Below, piece by piece: positions 1-9,637 of a DNA stretch of 64,000 nucleotides. The number at the start of each line of letters is the position of its first letter. Position 1 is the stretch's first letter. Source of the DNA: Rhodoferax sp. (GTDB lineage Bacteria; Pseudomonadota; Gammaproteobacteria; Burkholderiales; Burkholderiaceae_C); NCBI GenBank assembly GCA_030682475.1, contig JAUXOA010000011.1:33239-97238 (forward strand), in the 5' to 3' direction. The notes under the pieces are model-generated. The model was given only the letters and a program-made list of their open reading frames with translations. It had not been told where the DNA came from and did not search any database. A program made the translations under genes and the position numbers.

Positions 1-1
1 C

Positions 2-721
2 GTGGCGGTGGCGGCGCTCACGGGTGCCGTATTGGGTTTGCTGCACGCCTTTTTGACCGTCGGACTGGCGCTGTCGCAGCATGTGTCGGGGCTGGGCATC
101 ACCCTGCTGGCGACGGCCTTGAGTTATTACGGCTACCGCGTGAGCTTTCCCAAAGTCGATACACCACCGACCATCACCCCGTTTGCCGGAATGGACTGGC
201 TGGGCCTGCCGATTCTGGCGCAGCAAACCCCGCTCACGCTGCTGGCCTTGCTGCTGGTGCCGCTGATCGGCTACACGCTGTACCGCACGCCCATCGGTCT
301 GGCGCTGCGCATGGTGGGCGAGAATCCGCAGGCCGCCGAAAGCCAGGGCGTGTCGGTGGCGGCCATGCGCACTGGCGCGATTGTGGCGGGCTCGGCGCTG
401 ATGGGCGTGGCGGGTTCTTTCCTCACCCTGTCGGCCTTCAACGCCTTCTTTTTCAACATGGTCAACGGGCGCGGCTGGATCTGCGTCGCGCTGGTGGTGT
501 TTGCCTCGTGGCGACCCGGCAAAGCGCTGCTGGGTGCCTTGCTGTTTGCATTTTTTGACGCCTTGCAACTGCGCCTGCAACAATCGGGCTCCGCCGTGCT
601 GCCCTACCAGTTGTACCTGATGCTGCCTTATGTGCTGTCGATCGTGGCGCTGGTGCTGGTGGCGCGCAAAGCCAGCTACCCGCAGGCGCTGATGAAACCG
701 TACCGCAAAGGTGAACGCTGA
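2..721 (+). CDS. ABC transporter inner-membrane permease, 5'-truncated by window edge
   Basis: The 239 visible residues are almost entirely hydrophobic, with about six membrane segments. They match the BPD_transp_2 class of permeases used for simple sugars, nucleosides and branched-chain amino acids; such proteins usually have about 300 residues, so the true start lies left of the window. The stretch around residues 100-165 (GLALRMVGENPQAAES, then a glycine/alanine-rich helix) resembles the cytoplasmic coupling loop of this class. In related bacteria this permease type sits in a BMP-family nucleobase or nucleoside transporter operon ending in a deaminase, and a cytosine deaminase does lie at 9630 beyond an inserted restriction operon. 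Nucleobase or nucleoside uptake is therefore the favoured role, by inference. Confidence 0.8.
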   Translation: MAVAALTGAVLGLLHAFLTVGLALSQHVSGLGITLLATALSYYGYRVSFPKVDTPPTITPFAGMDWLGLPILAQQTPLTLLALLLVPLIGYTLYRTPIGLALRMVGENPQAAESQGVSVAAMRTGAIVAGSALMGVAGSFLTLSAFNAFFFNMVNGRGWICVALVVFASWRPGKALLGALLFAFFDALQLRLQQSGSAVLPYQLYLMLPYVLSIVALVLVARKASYPQALMKPYRKGER

Positions 722-727
722 GACTGC

Positions 728-756
728 GGGACTGGACGCCGCAAGCGGCTAGTCCC
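728..756. terminator. Hairpin after the permease gene
   Basis: An inverted repeat with outer arms GGGACT/AGTCCC and inner arms CGCCGC/GCGGC follows the permease stop by a few bases. There is no T tract, so it is either a weak terminator or a dispersed hairpin element, not a classical intrinsic terminator. The rest of the gap to hsdM (757-909) shows no clear gene. Confidence 0.35.
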
Positions 757-909
757 AGTGAGCGAAGCGAACGACTCGAAGATGGATTGACACCGGCGCC
801 TGGGAAAGGGTGGCGGTCGTTTTGGCCCCAGACGCCCGACCCGTCAAGGGCATAATCATCTGCGGCACCCGGGAGAGGCGCCATTGCACCGACAACAATA
901 AATGACTCA

Positions 910-3045
910 ATGACCGCTAACGCTTTCCACAACATTTCCCAAATCGAATCCAGCCTGTGGGAAGCTGCGGACCAGCTTCGCGCCAACTCCAAGCTGACCA
1001 GCAGCGAATACTGCATGCCGGTGCTGGGCGTCATCTTCTTGCGCCACGCCACCAACCGCTACCAGTCGGCGCTGAAGGCGATTGAAGCTGACCAGCTTGA
1101 CGGCAAGATGCCCAAACGTCCCCTGGGCAAGGCCGATTTCATCAAGCGCCGCGCGTTGATGCTCCCCGTTGCGGCCCGTTACGACACCCTGCTCAAGCTG
1201 CCCTCCGGTGCCAATCTGGGTACGGCACTGGTCGAGGCCATGAACGCCATTGAGGCTGACTTCCCGCCACTGGCTGGCCAGTTGCCCAAGGACTACGACC
1301 GGTTTGAAAACAAGTTGCTGGAAGACCTGCTGCGCAGCTTTGATTCCGAAGCCCTGCGCCATGCCACTGGCGACGTGTTTGGCCGCATCTATGAATATTT
1401 CCTGATGAAGTTCGCCATGCAGGGCGCGCAGGATAACGGCGAATTCTTCACCCCACCGTCGCTGGTGCAGACCCTGGTCAACGTGATTGAGCCTGACCAC
1501 GGCGTGGTCGCCGATTTGGCCTGCGGTTCCGGCGGCATGTTCGTCCAAAGCAGTCACTTCATCGAGCATGAAGGGCTGGACACCATGAAACGGGTCACCT
1601 TCTACGGGCAAGAAAAGACCGCCACCACCATCCGTCTGGCCAAGATGAACCTGGCCGTGCATGGGTTGGAAGGCGACATTCTGGAAGCCAACACCTTCTA
1701 TGACGACCTGCACCGCCTGCAGGATGGCCGCTCGCTGTGGGGCAATGTTGACTTCATGATGGCCAACCCACCGTTCAACGTGGACATGGTCGATGCCGAG
1801 CGCGTCAAGGATGACCGCCGCCTGCCGTTTGGCCTGCCCGGCGTCAACAAGGACAAGCGCGTCTCCAACGGCAATTACCTGTGGATTTCGTACTTTCACA
1901 GCTACCTCTCAAGTACGGGCCGGGCCGGCTTTGTCATGTCGTCCCAAGCCAGCAGCGCCGGCCATGGTGAAAAAGAAGTCCGGCGCAAACTGATTCAAAC
2001 CGGCGATGTCGATGTGATGGTCGCCATCCGCTCCAACTTCTTCTACACCCGCACGGTGCCGTGTGAGCTGTGGCACTTTGACCGTTCCAAGCCGGCCGAG
2101 CGCAAAGACCAGGTCTTGATGCTCGATGCGCGGGCCGTTTACCGCAAGGTCACGCGCAAGATTTACGACTTTTCACCCGAGCAACAGGCCAATCTGGCGG
2201 CCATCATCTGTCTCTATCGTGGCCAGCAAAAACGCTTTCTCCATCTGGTGCAGGACTACGTGGCACGGCTTGCCATTGAGGCGGCGGCCATTGCGCCCGC
2301 ACTCACCCAGTTCGAGACGACGCTGACGACCTGCCACACACCGCTGGCCGCCTTCATTGACAGCGTGCGCACGTTGGATGCGCTGCCCCCGGATAAGCGC
2401 CAGTCCGTCGCCGAGGCTTTGGCTGAGTGGATGAGCGCGGCCACAGCCTATGCCACCGACCGCGCCACGTTGGTGAGCGGACTGGCCGCATTCTGCAAGC
2501 CACTGGCCAAAGTGCCGCCACAGACCAACGACGCCCAGCACAAAGCCCGGCAAGCGTTCGATCCGCTGGCGGAATCCGCACGCGGATTGATCAAGCAGAT
2601 CGACCTGCTCTACAAGCTCGCGGCTCGCACGGCACAACTGGCGCAGGAACTGGCCACGGTTGACGCTGCTGCCGAGTTCTTCGACCGCCGCGCCACCAGC
2701 AAACTCATCAAGCAACTCGACGAAGAGCGCAAGGCCGCTGTCGAACAGCTCAGGGCCGCTGCCTACTTGCACCGCCAGATCGCCTGGCTGCAAGACCGCT
2801 TCCCCCAGGCCGTTATGCAGGACGTGCCGGGCCTGTGCAAGGTTGTCACCCGCGCCGAGATCGAAGCAGCAGACTGGAGCCTGACCCCAGGCCGCTTTGT
2901 GGGCGTCGCCCCGGCGGAGGTGGATGAGGACTTCGACTTCGAGCAGACCCTGCGCGACATTCATGTGGAGCTGGCCGACCTGAACCGCGAGGCCGTGGAT
3001 TTGGCAGCGAAGATTCAGGAGAACTTTGAGGAGTTGGGGGTATGA
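910..3045 (+). CDS. hsdM: Type I restriction-modification system, DNA adenine methyltransferase subunit
   Basis: This subunit transfers methyl from S-adenosylmethionine to adenine N6 and, with HsdS and HsdR, forms the type I complex. The HsdM N-terminal helical domain covers about residues 8-140. The SAM-binding motif I (DLACGSGG) is at residues 202-209 and the catalytic NPPF motif at 286-289. At 711 residues it is longer than the usual 500-550; the extra C-terminal third (after about 410) is helical and charged. The upstream ATG at 901 runs into a stop after three codons, so 910 is the start. It opens a five-ORF operon and its stop overlaps a small ORF by ATGA. Confidence 0.95.
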   Translation: MTANAFHNISQIESSLWEAADQLRANSKLTSSEYCMPVLGVIFLRHATNRYQSALKAIEADQLDGKMPKRPLGKADFIKRRALMLPVAARYDTLLKLPSGANLGTALVEAMNAIEADFPPLAGQLPKDYDRFENKLLEDLLRSFDSEALRHATGDVFGRIYEYFLMKFAMQGAQDNGEFFTPPSLVQTLVNVIEPDHGVVADLACGSGGMFVQSSHFIEHEGLDTMKRVTFYGQEKTATTIRLAKMNLAVHGLEGDILEANTFYDDLHRLQDGRSLWGNVDFMMANPPFNVDMVDAERVKDDRRLPFGLPGVNKDKRVSNGNYLWISYFHSYLSSTGRAGFVMSSQASSAGHGEKEVRRKLIQTGDVDVMVAIRSNFFYTRTVPCELWHFDRSKPAERKDQVLMLDARAVYRKVTRKIYDFSPEQQANLAAIICLYRGQQKRFLHLVQDYVARLAIEAAAIAPALTQFETTLTTCHTPLAAFIDSVRTLDALPPDKRQSVAEALAEWMSAATAYATDRATLVSGLAAFCKPLAKVPPQTNDAQHKARQAFDPLAESARGLIKQIDLLYKLAARTAQLAQELATVDAAAEFFDRRATSKLIKQLDEERKAAVEQLRAAAYLHRQIAWLQDRFPQAVMQDVPGLCKVVTRAEIEAADWSLTPGRFVGVAPAEVDEDFDFEQTLRDIHVELADLNREAVDLAAKIQENFEELGV

Positions 3046-3191
3046 GCGTCGCAAATTGCTGTGCTTTGTGTAGCTACCTGCGCACGCTCCACGAGGGCTG
3101 CGGAAGTCTTTCATGTCGAATCAGTTCACACAATGAATCACGCTTAGTCGAATTGCAATTTGCCTTGAAGGCGGCGGAGTTTGCGGAATGA
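3042..3191 (+). CDS. 49-residue cysteine-rich ORF between hsdM and hsdS
   Basis: An open frame of 49 codons starts with ATG at 3042, overlapping the hsdM stop as ATGA. It ends with TGA at 3189-3191, overlapping the hsdS start at 3188 again as ATGA. The product would carry five cysteines (residues 6, 7, 10, 20, 25) and an amphipathic C-terminal tail. Two 4-bp stop/start overlaps in succession are what translational coupling looks like, and the ORF fills the gap exactly. I recognise no family. It could instead be decayed hsdS 5' sequence or a chance frame that only keeps ribosomes running into hsdS. Confidence 0.4.
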   Translation: MSVANCCALCSYLRTLHEGCGSLSCRISSHNESRLVELQFALKAAEFAE

Positions 3192-4393
3192 CAACTTGGG
3201 ACTCTGTGGCCTTGGGCGATCTATGCTCGCTTATCACTGATGGCAAGCATGGTGACTGCACCGACGAACAAGACTCAGGCTATTACTTCGTCAGCGCCAA
3301 AGATGTTCGAGACGGGCATATTTATTACAAGAATGCACGACAGATCCGGGAAGCAGACTTTGCAGAAACCCACCGCCGCACTGATTTGCGGGCCGGGGAC
3401 GTGCTGATAACAAACAGCGGCACGATCGGGCGGCTAGCGGTCGCAAGCAATGACGATGTGACCAGTAAGACGACTTTTCAAAAAAGCGTCGCCATTCTCA
3501 AGCCGCACATTGACAGAGTAACTTCTAGATTCTTGTATTACTCCCTGGCCGCCAATGCTGAGGTTTTGACGAATGCTGCTGGAGGGGCTGCACAAAAGAA
3601 TCTACTTTTGGGGGATTTACGACGCATTGCGATTCCAGTTCCCAAATTGATCATCCAGTACCAAATTGCGAACTTCCTCTCTACCTACGACGATCTGATC
3701 GAAAACAACCGCCGCCGCATGGCCCTGCTGGAAGATTCCGCCCGGTTTCTCTACCGCGAATGGTTTGTCCGCCTGCGCTTCCCCGGTTATGAACACACCC
3801 CTATCGTTGATGGCGTGCCGCAGGGTTGGGAGCGGAAAACGCTGGGCGAGGTTGCGCGCATCAACCAAACCAGCCTTGGCGGCACATTCGACGGCGAAAT
3901 TGAGTACATCGATATCGCCTCGGTCTCCCCGAACTCGATCAATGAAACTACCCGGCATCAGTTCCGTGATGCGCCTGGCCGAGCCCGACGAGTCGTTCGA
4001 CACGGCGACATAATTTGGTCCTGTGTCCGCCCGAATCGGCGTTCACATGCGGTGATCTGGCAACCTTCCGAGAACCTCATCGCCTCGACGGGTTTCGTCG
4101 TAATTTCTCCGGTTTCGTTACCCGCATCATTTTTTTATCAAACCGTCACCACGGATTTGTTCGTCGGGTATTTGGAGACCCATGCCAAAGGCGCTGCTTA
4201 CCCGGCTGTGGTCGCTGGCGATTTCGAACGGACCGATCTTCTTGTACCTCCGTCTGCGTTGCTAACGGCGTTCAATGAGTTTGCAGAACCCCTGCTGTCC
4301 CAAGCTCATAACCTACGCATGCAAAACCAAAAACTCCGCACCGCTCGCGACCTGCTGCTGCCACGCCTGATGAGCGGAGAACTCGCCGTATGA
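3188..4393 (+). CDS. hsdS: Type I restriction-modification system, specificity subunit
   Basis: HsdS gives the complex its bipartite DNA recognition sequence. The 401 residues show the usual two-fold layout: a first target-recognition domain (about 1-150), a central conserved helix with NFLSTYDDLIENNRRRMALL (about 160-185), a second recognition domain (about 210-365) and a C-terminal helix with LRTARDLLLPRLMSGELAV. Length is normal. The recognition domains look lower in GC than the neighbours, as expected for exchanged specificity modules. The stop overlaps the next gene's start by ATGA (4390-4393). Confidence 0.93.
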   Translation: MTTWDSVALGDLCSLITDGKHGDCTDEQDSGYYFVSAKDVRDGHIYYKNARQIREADFAETHRRTDLRAGDVLITNSGTIGRLAVASNDDVTSKTTFQKSVAILKPHIDRVTSRFLYYSLAANAEVLTNAAGGAAQKNLLLGDLRRIAIPVPKLIIQYQIANFLSTYDDLIENNRRRMALLEDSARFLYREWFVRLRFPGYEHTPIVDGVPQGWERKTLGEVARINQTSLGGTFDGEIEYIDIASVSPNSINETTRHQFRDAPGRARRVVRHGDIIWSCVRPNRRSHAVIWQPSENLIASTGFVVISPVSLPASFFYQTVTTDLFVGYLETHAKGAAYPAVVAGDFERTDLLVPPSALLTAFNEFAEPLLSQAHNLRMQNQKLRTARDLLLPRLMSGELAV

Positions 4394-6030
4394 CCCTCGA
4401 AGACCAGTACACCGACCTCAAATCCCTGCGCACCGTCACCGGCAAGACGGCCGATTGGGAAGCGCTGGCGAAAGACTGCGTGTGTTTTGCCAATGGGGCC
4501 GGTGGCCGCTTGTTGATCGGCATGGAAGACGGGGTCGCATTGCCGCCTGCCGGTCAGGTGGTGCCGCCGGAATTGCTGGATCGGCTGCGCAAACGCATCG
4601 GTGAATTGACGGTGAATGTGCAGGCACTGCCGAGCTTGCTGCGCGCGGCCAATGGCGGCGAGTTCATCGAGCTCGTCATTGAGCGCGCACCCGGCGTGGC
4701 ATCCACCCGCGATGGACGCTATTTCCTGCGGGTGGGTGACAGTTGTCAGCCGGTGCTGGGTGACGATGTGCTGCGTCTGGCCAACGAGCGGCCGGGGTGC
4801 CCCTGGGAAGTCATGGACAGCGGCGTGTCGCGTATCGCTGCGGACGCTGAAAAGTTCGCTCACTTTGTTCAAGGCATACGGGCCTCCGGCCGGGTCAAGG
4901 ATTCCGTCAAAGAAAAGAGTGCCGATGAGCTGATAACGCATTACGGTCTGGCACAAGGCGGCACGCTGACCCGCTTGGGCGTGCTGCTGCTGGGCACCAC
5001 CGCTGACCGTCGCGCATTGGGCACTGCGCCGCTGGTGCAGGCGATCAAATACGACGAGCAGGGCCAAAAAATCAACAAGTGGGTTTGGGACGACTGCGCG
5101 CTGTCGCCGGTCGAACTGGTCGATTCCATCTGGCGCGAGGTGCCGGATTTTCGGGAGAGCTACGAGGTGGCCGAAGGTTTGTACCGGCGCAGCGTACCGG
5201 CCTATGACGAGAAGGTGGTGCGCGAGTTGCTGGTCAATGCGCTGGTCCATCGCCCATACACGCAACAAGGCGACATCTACCTCAATCTGCACCCGGAACG
5301 GCTTGAAGTCGTCAACCCTGGACGCCTGCCGCTGGGGGTGACGCCCCGCAATATGCTGCACGCCAGCCGCCGCCGCAATGAAGGCTTGGCACGGGTGTTT
5401 CACGATCTGGGTCTGATGGAGCGTGAAGGCAGCGGTTTCGATTTGATTTACGACCGTCTGCTGTCGCAAGGTCGCCCGGCACCCGTGCCGGAAGAAGGCG
5501 CTGACTGGGTCAAGGTGACGATCCAGCGGCGCATCGTCAAGCCGGAAGTCATGCGGCTATTGACGGAAGCCGACGAACGCTTTCAACTGACCCAACGCGA
5601 GCGCATCACGCTCGGAGCCCTGGCGCAAACCGAAGGCATGACAGCCCGTGAGTTGGGCTCCGTGCTGGAGACCCATGGCGCGGATGAACTGGCTGGCTGG
5701 TTGGGGCGCTTGCAGGCGCTGGCTTTGGTGCAAAGTACGGGTCGTACCCAGGGCACCCGCTACTTCGTCGATCCGACTTTGCTGCGTGGTGCCGAGCTAA
5801 AAATTCCAACCACCCTGCTTCGCATCGAGCCGCACCGGTTGATGGAACTCATCCGTGAAGACTTGCGGCGTTACCCGCGCTCGAAAATTGGCGAGATTGG
5901 CGGCCGCATTGGTCCGGAGCTGAATCGGTCGCAACTCAAGCGGGCACTGGCGGAGTTGGTCGGGCTTTCTGTTGTGGTCATGGAGGGCGCGCGCAACGGT
6001 GCGCGCTATCGGCTGGCGGATGAAAGATGA
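4390..6030 (+). CDS. AlbA_2 / ATPase-fold accessory protein within the type I RM operon
   Basis: The N-terminal 150 residues contain a Schlafen AlbA_2-like domain (ANGAGGRLLIGMEDG at about 35-50). Residues 270-370 look like the HATPase_c_4 region of COG2865 'transcriptional regulator / RecG-like' proteins (ELLVNALVHRPY, then REGSGFDLIYDRL). A C-terminal part of about 180 residues seems to hold winged-helix elements. It is coupled to hsdS by ATGA and precedes hsdR, so it travels with the RM system, but it is not a core HsdMSR subunit. Such proteins recur in type I loci; a regulatory or restriction-modulating role is inference. Confidence 0.75.
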   Translation: MTLEDQYTDLKSLRTVTGKTADWEALAKDCVCFANGAGGRLLIGMEDGVALPPAGQVVPPELLDRLRKRIGELTVNVQALPSLLRAANGGEFIELVIERAPGVASTRDGRYFLRVGDSCQPVLGDDVLRLANERPGCPWEVMDSGVSRIAADAEKFAHFVQGIRASGRVKDSVKEKSADELITHYGLAQGGTLTRLGVLLLGTTADRRALGTAPLVQAIKYDEQGQKINKWVWDDCALSPVELVDSIWREVPDFRESYEVAEGLYRRSVPAYDEKVVRELLVNALVHRPYTQQGDIYLNLHPERLEVVNPGRLPLGVTPRNMLHASRRRNEGLARVFHDLGLMEREGSGFDLIYDRLLSQGRPAPVPEEGADWVKVTIQRRIVKPEVMRLLTEADERFQLTQRERITLGALAQTEGMTARELGSVLETHGADELAGWLGRLQALALVQSTGRTQGTRYFVDPTLLRGAELKIPTTLLRIEPHRLMELIREDLRRYPRSKIGEIGGRIGPELNRSQLKRALAELVGLSVVVMEGARNGARYRLADER

Positions 6031-6039
6031 CGCGTTTCC

Positions 6040-6169
6040 ATTTGGCTCAAATGGCCTCCAATCGAGCCAAATTTTTGGTCGCGCCGAGCCAAATAGCCGG
6101 GCCATGCATGGCCAAGTCGTTGTTTTTACGGCTATTTTTGGTTTTTCGTACGTGCCAAATGAGCCAAAT
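6040..6169. repeat. Four copies of the 9-mer GAGCCAAAT before hsdR
   Basis: The 166-bp gap before hsdR contains GAGCCAAAT three times directly (6064-6072, 6086-6094, 6161-6169) and once inverted (6040-6048), plus a partial copy TGCCAAAT at 6153-6160. The inverted first copy and the one at 6064 could form a stem. The gap is clearly more AT-rich than its flanks. The array could be an operator for hsdR, whose expression often has to lag behind the methylase. Confidence 0.6.
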
Positions 6170-6196
6170 CCAGGCCAATAGGTGAGCTAATAACAC

Positions 6197-9100
6197 ATGG
6201 CCTATACCGACATCAACAGCGAAGACCGTTTGGTACAGGCCACCTTTGCAGCCCATCTGGAACACGTTCTGGGCTGGGATAGCGTCTACGCCTGGAATCA
6301 GGAAACCTTTGGCCCCGACGGTACGCTGGGCCGCACCAGCGAGCGTGATGTGGTTTTGGTGCGCGATCTGCGCATGGCGCTGGTCAAACTCAATCCCCAA
6401 CTGCCGCCCGCTGCCATTGAAGAGGCCATCACCAAGCTGACGCACCACAACTTTTCTCGCACGCTGCTGCAACACAATCAAGCCTTTTACAAGCTGATCC
6501 GCGACGGGGTGGCGGTGAGTTACCACGACACTCAAGGACAGCTTCGGCATGCCCAGGCCGCCGTTATCGACTTCCGCACCCCCGGCAACAACCGCTTTCT
6601 GGCGGTACGCGAACTCAAACTGACCGGGCTGCGCACGCCCAACTACAACCGCCGCGCCGATCTGGTCTGCTTCGTCAACGGCCTGCCCCTGGTGTTCATC
6701 GAACTCAAGGCGGTCTACAAGAACATCCGTGCCGGCTTTGACGGCAACCTGCGTGACTATCTCGACGAGAACGTCGTCGCCCACGCTTTCCACCACAACG
6801 CCTTTGTCATCGTCAGCAATGGCGACAACGCCCGCTTTGGCTCCATCACCAGCGCCTGGGAGCACTTTGGTGAATGGAAGCGCCTGGATGAGCGCGACAA
6901 GGGCAGCATGGCAGCCGAGGTGTTGCTCAATGGCATGCTGGCCAAGGATCGCCTGCTGGACATCGTCGAAAACTTCATCCTGTTCGATGCCAGCAAGGCC
7001 GGTGCCGTGCGCAAGGTGGTGGCCCGCAACCACCAGTTGCTGGGCGTCAATCAGGCGGTGGCAGCGGTGGTGCGGCAAGAAGCACTCAAACGCCAGTTCC
7101 CCGCCGGTGAGCGCCTCAAACATCGCACGGTAGAGTTGCCCTTGCAAAGCTATGACCGGGCCGCCAATGAACCCTTGACTGCGTACCCCCTGGCCGCCGA
7201 ACCCACAGCGCAATACATTCAAATTGTCGAGCGTGCCCATCCCGATCTGGGCCGTCTTGGTGTCGTCTGGCACACGCAAGGCAGTGGCAAGTCGTATTCC
7301 ATGGCTTTTTTCGCCGAAAAGGTGCGCCGCACCGTGGAGGGCAACTTCACCTTTGTGCTGATGACCGACCGCGATGATCTGGACAGCCAGATCTACAAGA
7401 CCTTTGTCGGCTGCGGTGTGGCGGATGACCAAACGCCGCGCGCAGGCTCGGGCAAGGACCTGGAGCAACTGCTCAAGCAAAACAACCGCTATGTGTTCAG
7501 TCTGATCCACAAGTTCAATCAGGATGTGACGCCGGACAAGCCCTACAGCGACCGTGACGACATCATCGTGATTTCGGACGAGGCGCACCGCACCCAATCC
7601 GGCAAGCTGGCGCGCAACATGCGTTTGGCCCTGCCCAATGCCGCCTTCATCGGCTTCACCGGCACGCCGCTGTTCAAACATGACGAGCTGACCAAACGCA
7701 TTTTTGGCGGCTACATCTCGCGCTACGACTTCAAGCGCAGCGAGGAAGATGGCGCCACGGTCAAGCTGGTCTACGAAAACAGGGGCGAGAAGTTGGGCCT
7801 GGCCCGCCTCGATTTGAACGACAAAATCGCGGCTGCCGTCGATACCGCCGACCTCGACCCCGACCAAACCGCCCTGCTGGAGAAATTGCTGGGCAAGGAC
7901 TATGAGGTCATCACCGCCGACGAACGCTTGCTGAAAGTCGCGGCGGATTTTGTGACGCATTGCAGCACGCGCTGGGAAGCGGGCAAGACCATGCTGGTCT
8001 GCATCGACAAGGTCACCTGCGCCCGCATGCTGATGCTGATCGAGCCGCTGTGGAACGCAAAAGCCGCATCGGTTCGTCTGCAAGCGCAAGCCAAGCGCCA
8101 GGAGATCGCTGCTGCATCGGACGATGAAACCCGGCAAGTTCTGCACGCCCAGCGCGATCGTTTGCTGGCCAAGGCCGACTGGCTGGACGACACCATTGTC
8201 GAAATCATCATCAGCGAAGCCCAAAACGAAGTGGCCGACTTCAAGCAGTGGGGCTTTGACATCATCCCGCACCGCGCCCGCATGAAGCTGGGGTTTGAAG
8301 CGCCGGATGGCAAGCGCGTTGATGTGGAATCGGCGTTCAAGAATCCCAAGCACCCCTTTCGCGTTGCGATCGTGTGCGCCATGTGGCTCACCGGCTTCGA
8401 TGTTGAATGCCTGTCCACGCTGTACATCGACAAGCCAATGCGCGCCCACACCCTGATGCAGGCGATTGCCCGTGCCAACCGGCGTTATCCGGGCAAGGAC
8501 TTCGGCCTGATCGTGGACTACAACGGCATGCTCAAAAGCCTGCGCGAAGCCCTGGCCCAATATGCGCTGGGTGACGATGGTGGCGATGATGAAATCGTGG
8601 CGCCGCTGGAAGAACGCGTGGCGGCGCTGGCCAATGCCATTGAAGTTACCGAAGCGCATTTGATTGGCTTGGGATTCGACCCGGTCAGTTTGATTGGTGC
8701 CAAGGGGTTTACCCGCCTGACCGGTTTGGCAGCGGCGGTCAACGCGGTCTATACCAACGACGAATCCAAGCGACGCTATGAGATATTTTGTCGGGTGGTG
8801 TTTGCCAGGTTCAAGGCCTTGTTGGTTGAGCCGTCCGCGCTGACCTACGCTGAACGGCATGACAACATCGAGGCGATCTACAAGAAGCTGAGTGAACGCC
8901 GTGACACCGCCGACGTGAGCGCCCTGCTCCAGGTGCTGCACCGCATCGTCAATCAGGCCATTGCCACGCAGTCGCCCGGAGGGGACCAAGCCAACGCACT
9001 GACGGTTGATCTGTCTCAGATCAACATGGAAAAGCTACGCGATGAATTTGGCAAAAAGGTCAAGAACAAAGCCACCGTGATCGAGGACATTCGGAAAATC

Positions 9101-9637
9101 GTGGAAGACAAGTTGGCGCAGATGCTGGCCCGCAATCCGCTGCGCATGAACTACGAGAAGAAGTACCAGGAGATCATTGCCGCCTACAACCAGGACAAGG
9201 ACCGGGCCACGGTCGAGGACACGTTCGCCAAGTTGATGGATGTGGCCAGCAGTTTGGATACCGAGCAGCGGCGCGCGGTGGAAGAAGGCCTGGACGAAGA
9301 CCAGTTGGCCCTGTTCGATTTACTGCAACGCAGTGATCTGTCCAAGGTGGATAGGGAGCGCATCAAGCAAGCAAGCCGCGAGTTACTGGCCGGCGTGTTG
9401 GCTGTGATCGCTCCCCTGGATCGCTGGACCGAGAAGGAACAAACGCAGGCTGAGGTGGAAACCTTCATTCTGGACCACGTCTATCAGGCCCTGCCGGAAC
9501 CGCCCTACACGCCGGCCGACAAGCAGCAGGTGGCCGAACTGGTGTATCGGCATATCTGGCAGCAGAGTGTGAGCGCGCACCCGAAAGCGGCTACCATTTC
9601 CAAAGTCCAATCAAACCCTGGTCACACCCATGCTTGA
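6197..9637 (+). CDS. hsdR: Type I restriction endonuclease / ATP-dependent translocase subunit
   Basis: HsdR cuts unmethylated DNA after ATP-driven translocation. In 1146 residues it has the PD-(D/E)XK nuclease domain (RADLVCF followed by FIELKA at about 155-172), a superfamily-2 helicase motor with Walker A HTQGSGKS (about 358-365) and a DEAH box (SDEAHR, about 460), motif III FTGTPLF, motif VI ARANRR, and a long helical C-terminus that docks on HsdM. Length is typical. The ATG at 6197 follows an AGGTGAG-like ribosome binding site. The stop overlaps the deaminase start by 8 bp. Confidence 0.95.
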   Translation: MAYTDINSEDRLVQATFAAHLEHVLGWDSVYAWNQETFGPDGTLGRTSERDVVLVRDLRMALVKLNPQLPPAAIEEAITKLTHHNFSRTLLQHNQAFYKLIRDGVAVSYHDTQGQLRHAQAAVIDFRTPGNNRFLAVRELKLTGLRTPNYNRRADLVCFVNGLPLVFIELKAVYKNIRAGFDGNLRDYLDENVVAHAFHHNAFVIVSNGDNARFGSITSAWEHFGEWKRLDERDKGSMAAEVLLNGMLAKDRLLDIVENFILFDASKAGAVRKVVARNHQLLGVNQAVAAVVRQEALKRQFPAGERLKHRTVELPLQSYDRAANEPLTAYPLAAEPTAQYIQIVERAHPDLGRLGVVWHTQGSGKSYSMAFFAEKVRRTVEGNFTFVLMTDRDDLDSQIYKTFVGCGVADDQTPRAGSGKDLEQLLKQNNRYVFSLIHKFNQDVTPDKPYSDRDDIIVISDEAHRTQSGKLARNMRLALPNAAFIGFTGTPLFKHDELTKRIFGGYISRYDFKRSEEDGATVKLVYENRGEKLGLARLDLNDKIAAAVDTADLDPDQTALLEKLLGKDYEVITADERLLKVAADFVTHCSTRWEAGKTMLVCIDKVTCARMLMLIEPLWNAKAASVRLQAQAKRQEIAAASDDETRQVLHAQRDRLLAKADWLDDTIVEIIISEAQNEVADFKQWGFDIIPHRARMKLGFEAPDGKRVDVESAFKNPKHPFRVAIVCAMWLTGFDVECLSTLYIDKPMRAHTLMQAIARANRRYPGKDFGLIVDYNGMLKSLREALAQYALGDDGGDDEIVAPLEERVAALANAIEVTEAHLIGLGFDPVSLIGAKGFTRLTGLAAAVNAVYTNDESKRRYEIFCRVVFARFKALLVEPSALTYAERHDNIEAIYKKLSERRDTADVSALLQVLHRIVNQAIATQSPGGDQANALTVDLSQINMEKLRDEFGKKVKNKATVIEDIRKIVEDKLAQMLARNPLRMNYEKKYQEIIAAYNQDKDRATVEDTFAKLMDVASSLDTEQRRAVEEGLDEDQLALFDLLQRSDLSKVDRERIKQASRELLAGVLAVIAPLDRWTEKEQTQAEVETFILDHVYQALPEPPYTPADKQQVAELVYRHIWQQSVSAHPKAATISKVQSNPGHTHA

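Noticed and set aside
907..1899. 330-codon antisense frame over hsdM
   Set aside because: Low-complexity shadow of a well-supported gene.
6047..8989. 980-codon open frame antisense to hsdR
   Set aside because: It mirrors the real hsdR codons, has no domain I recognise and appears only because high GC keeps the opposite frame open.
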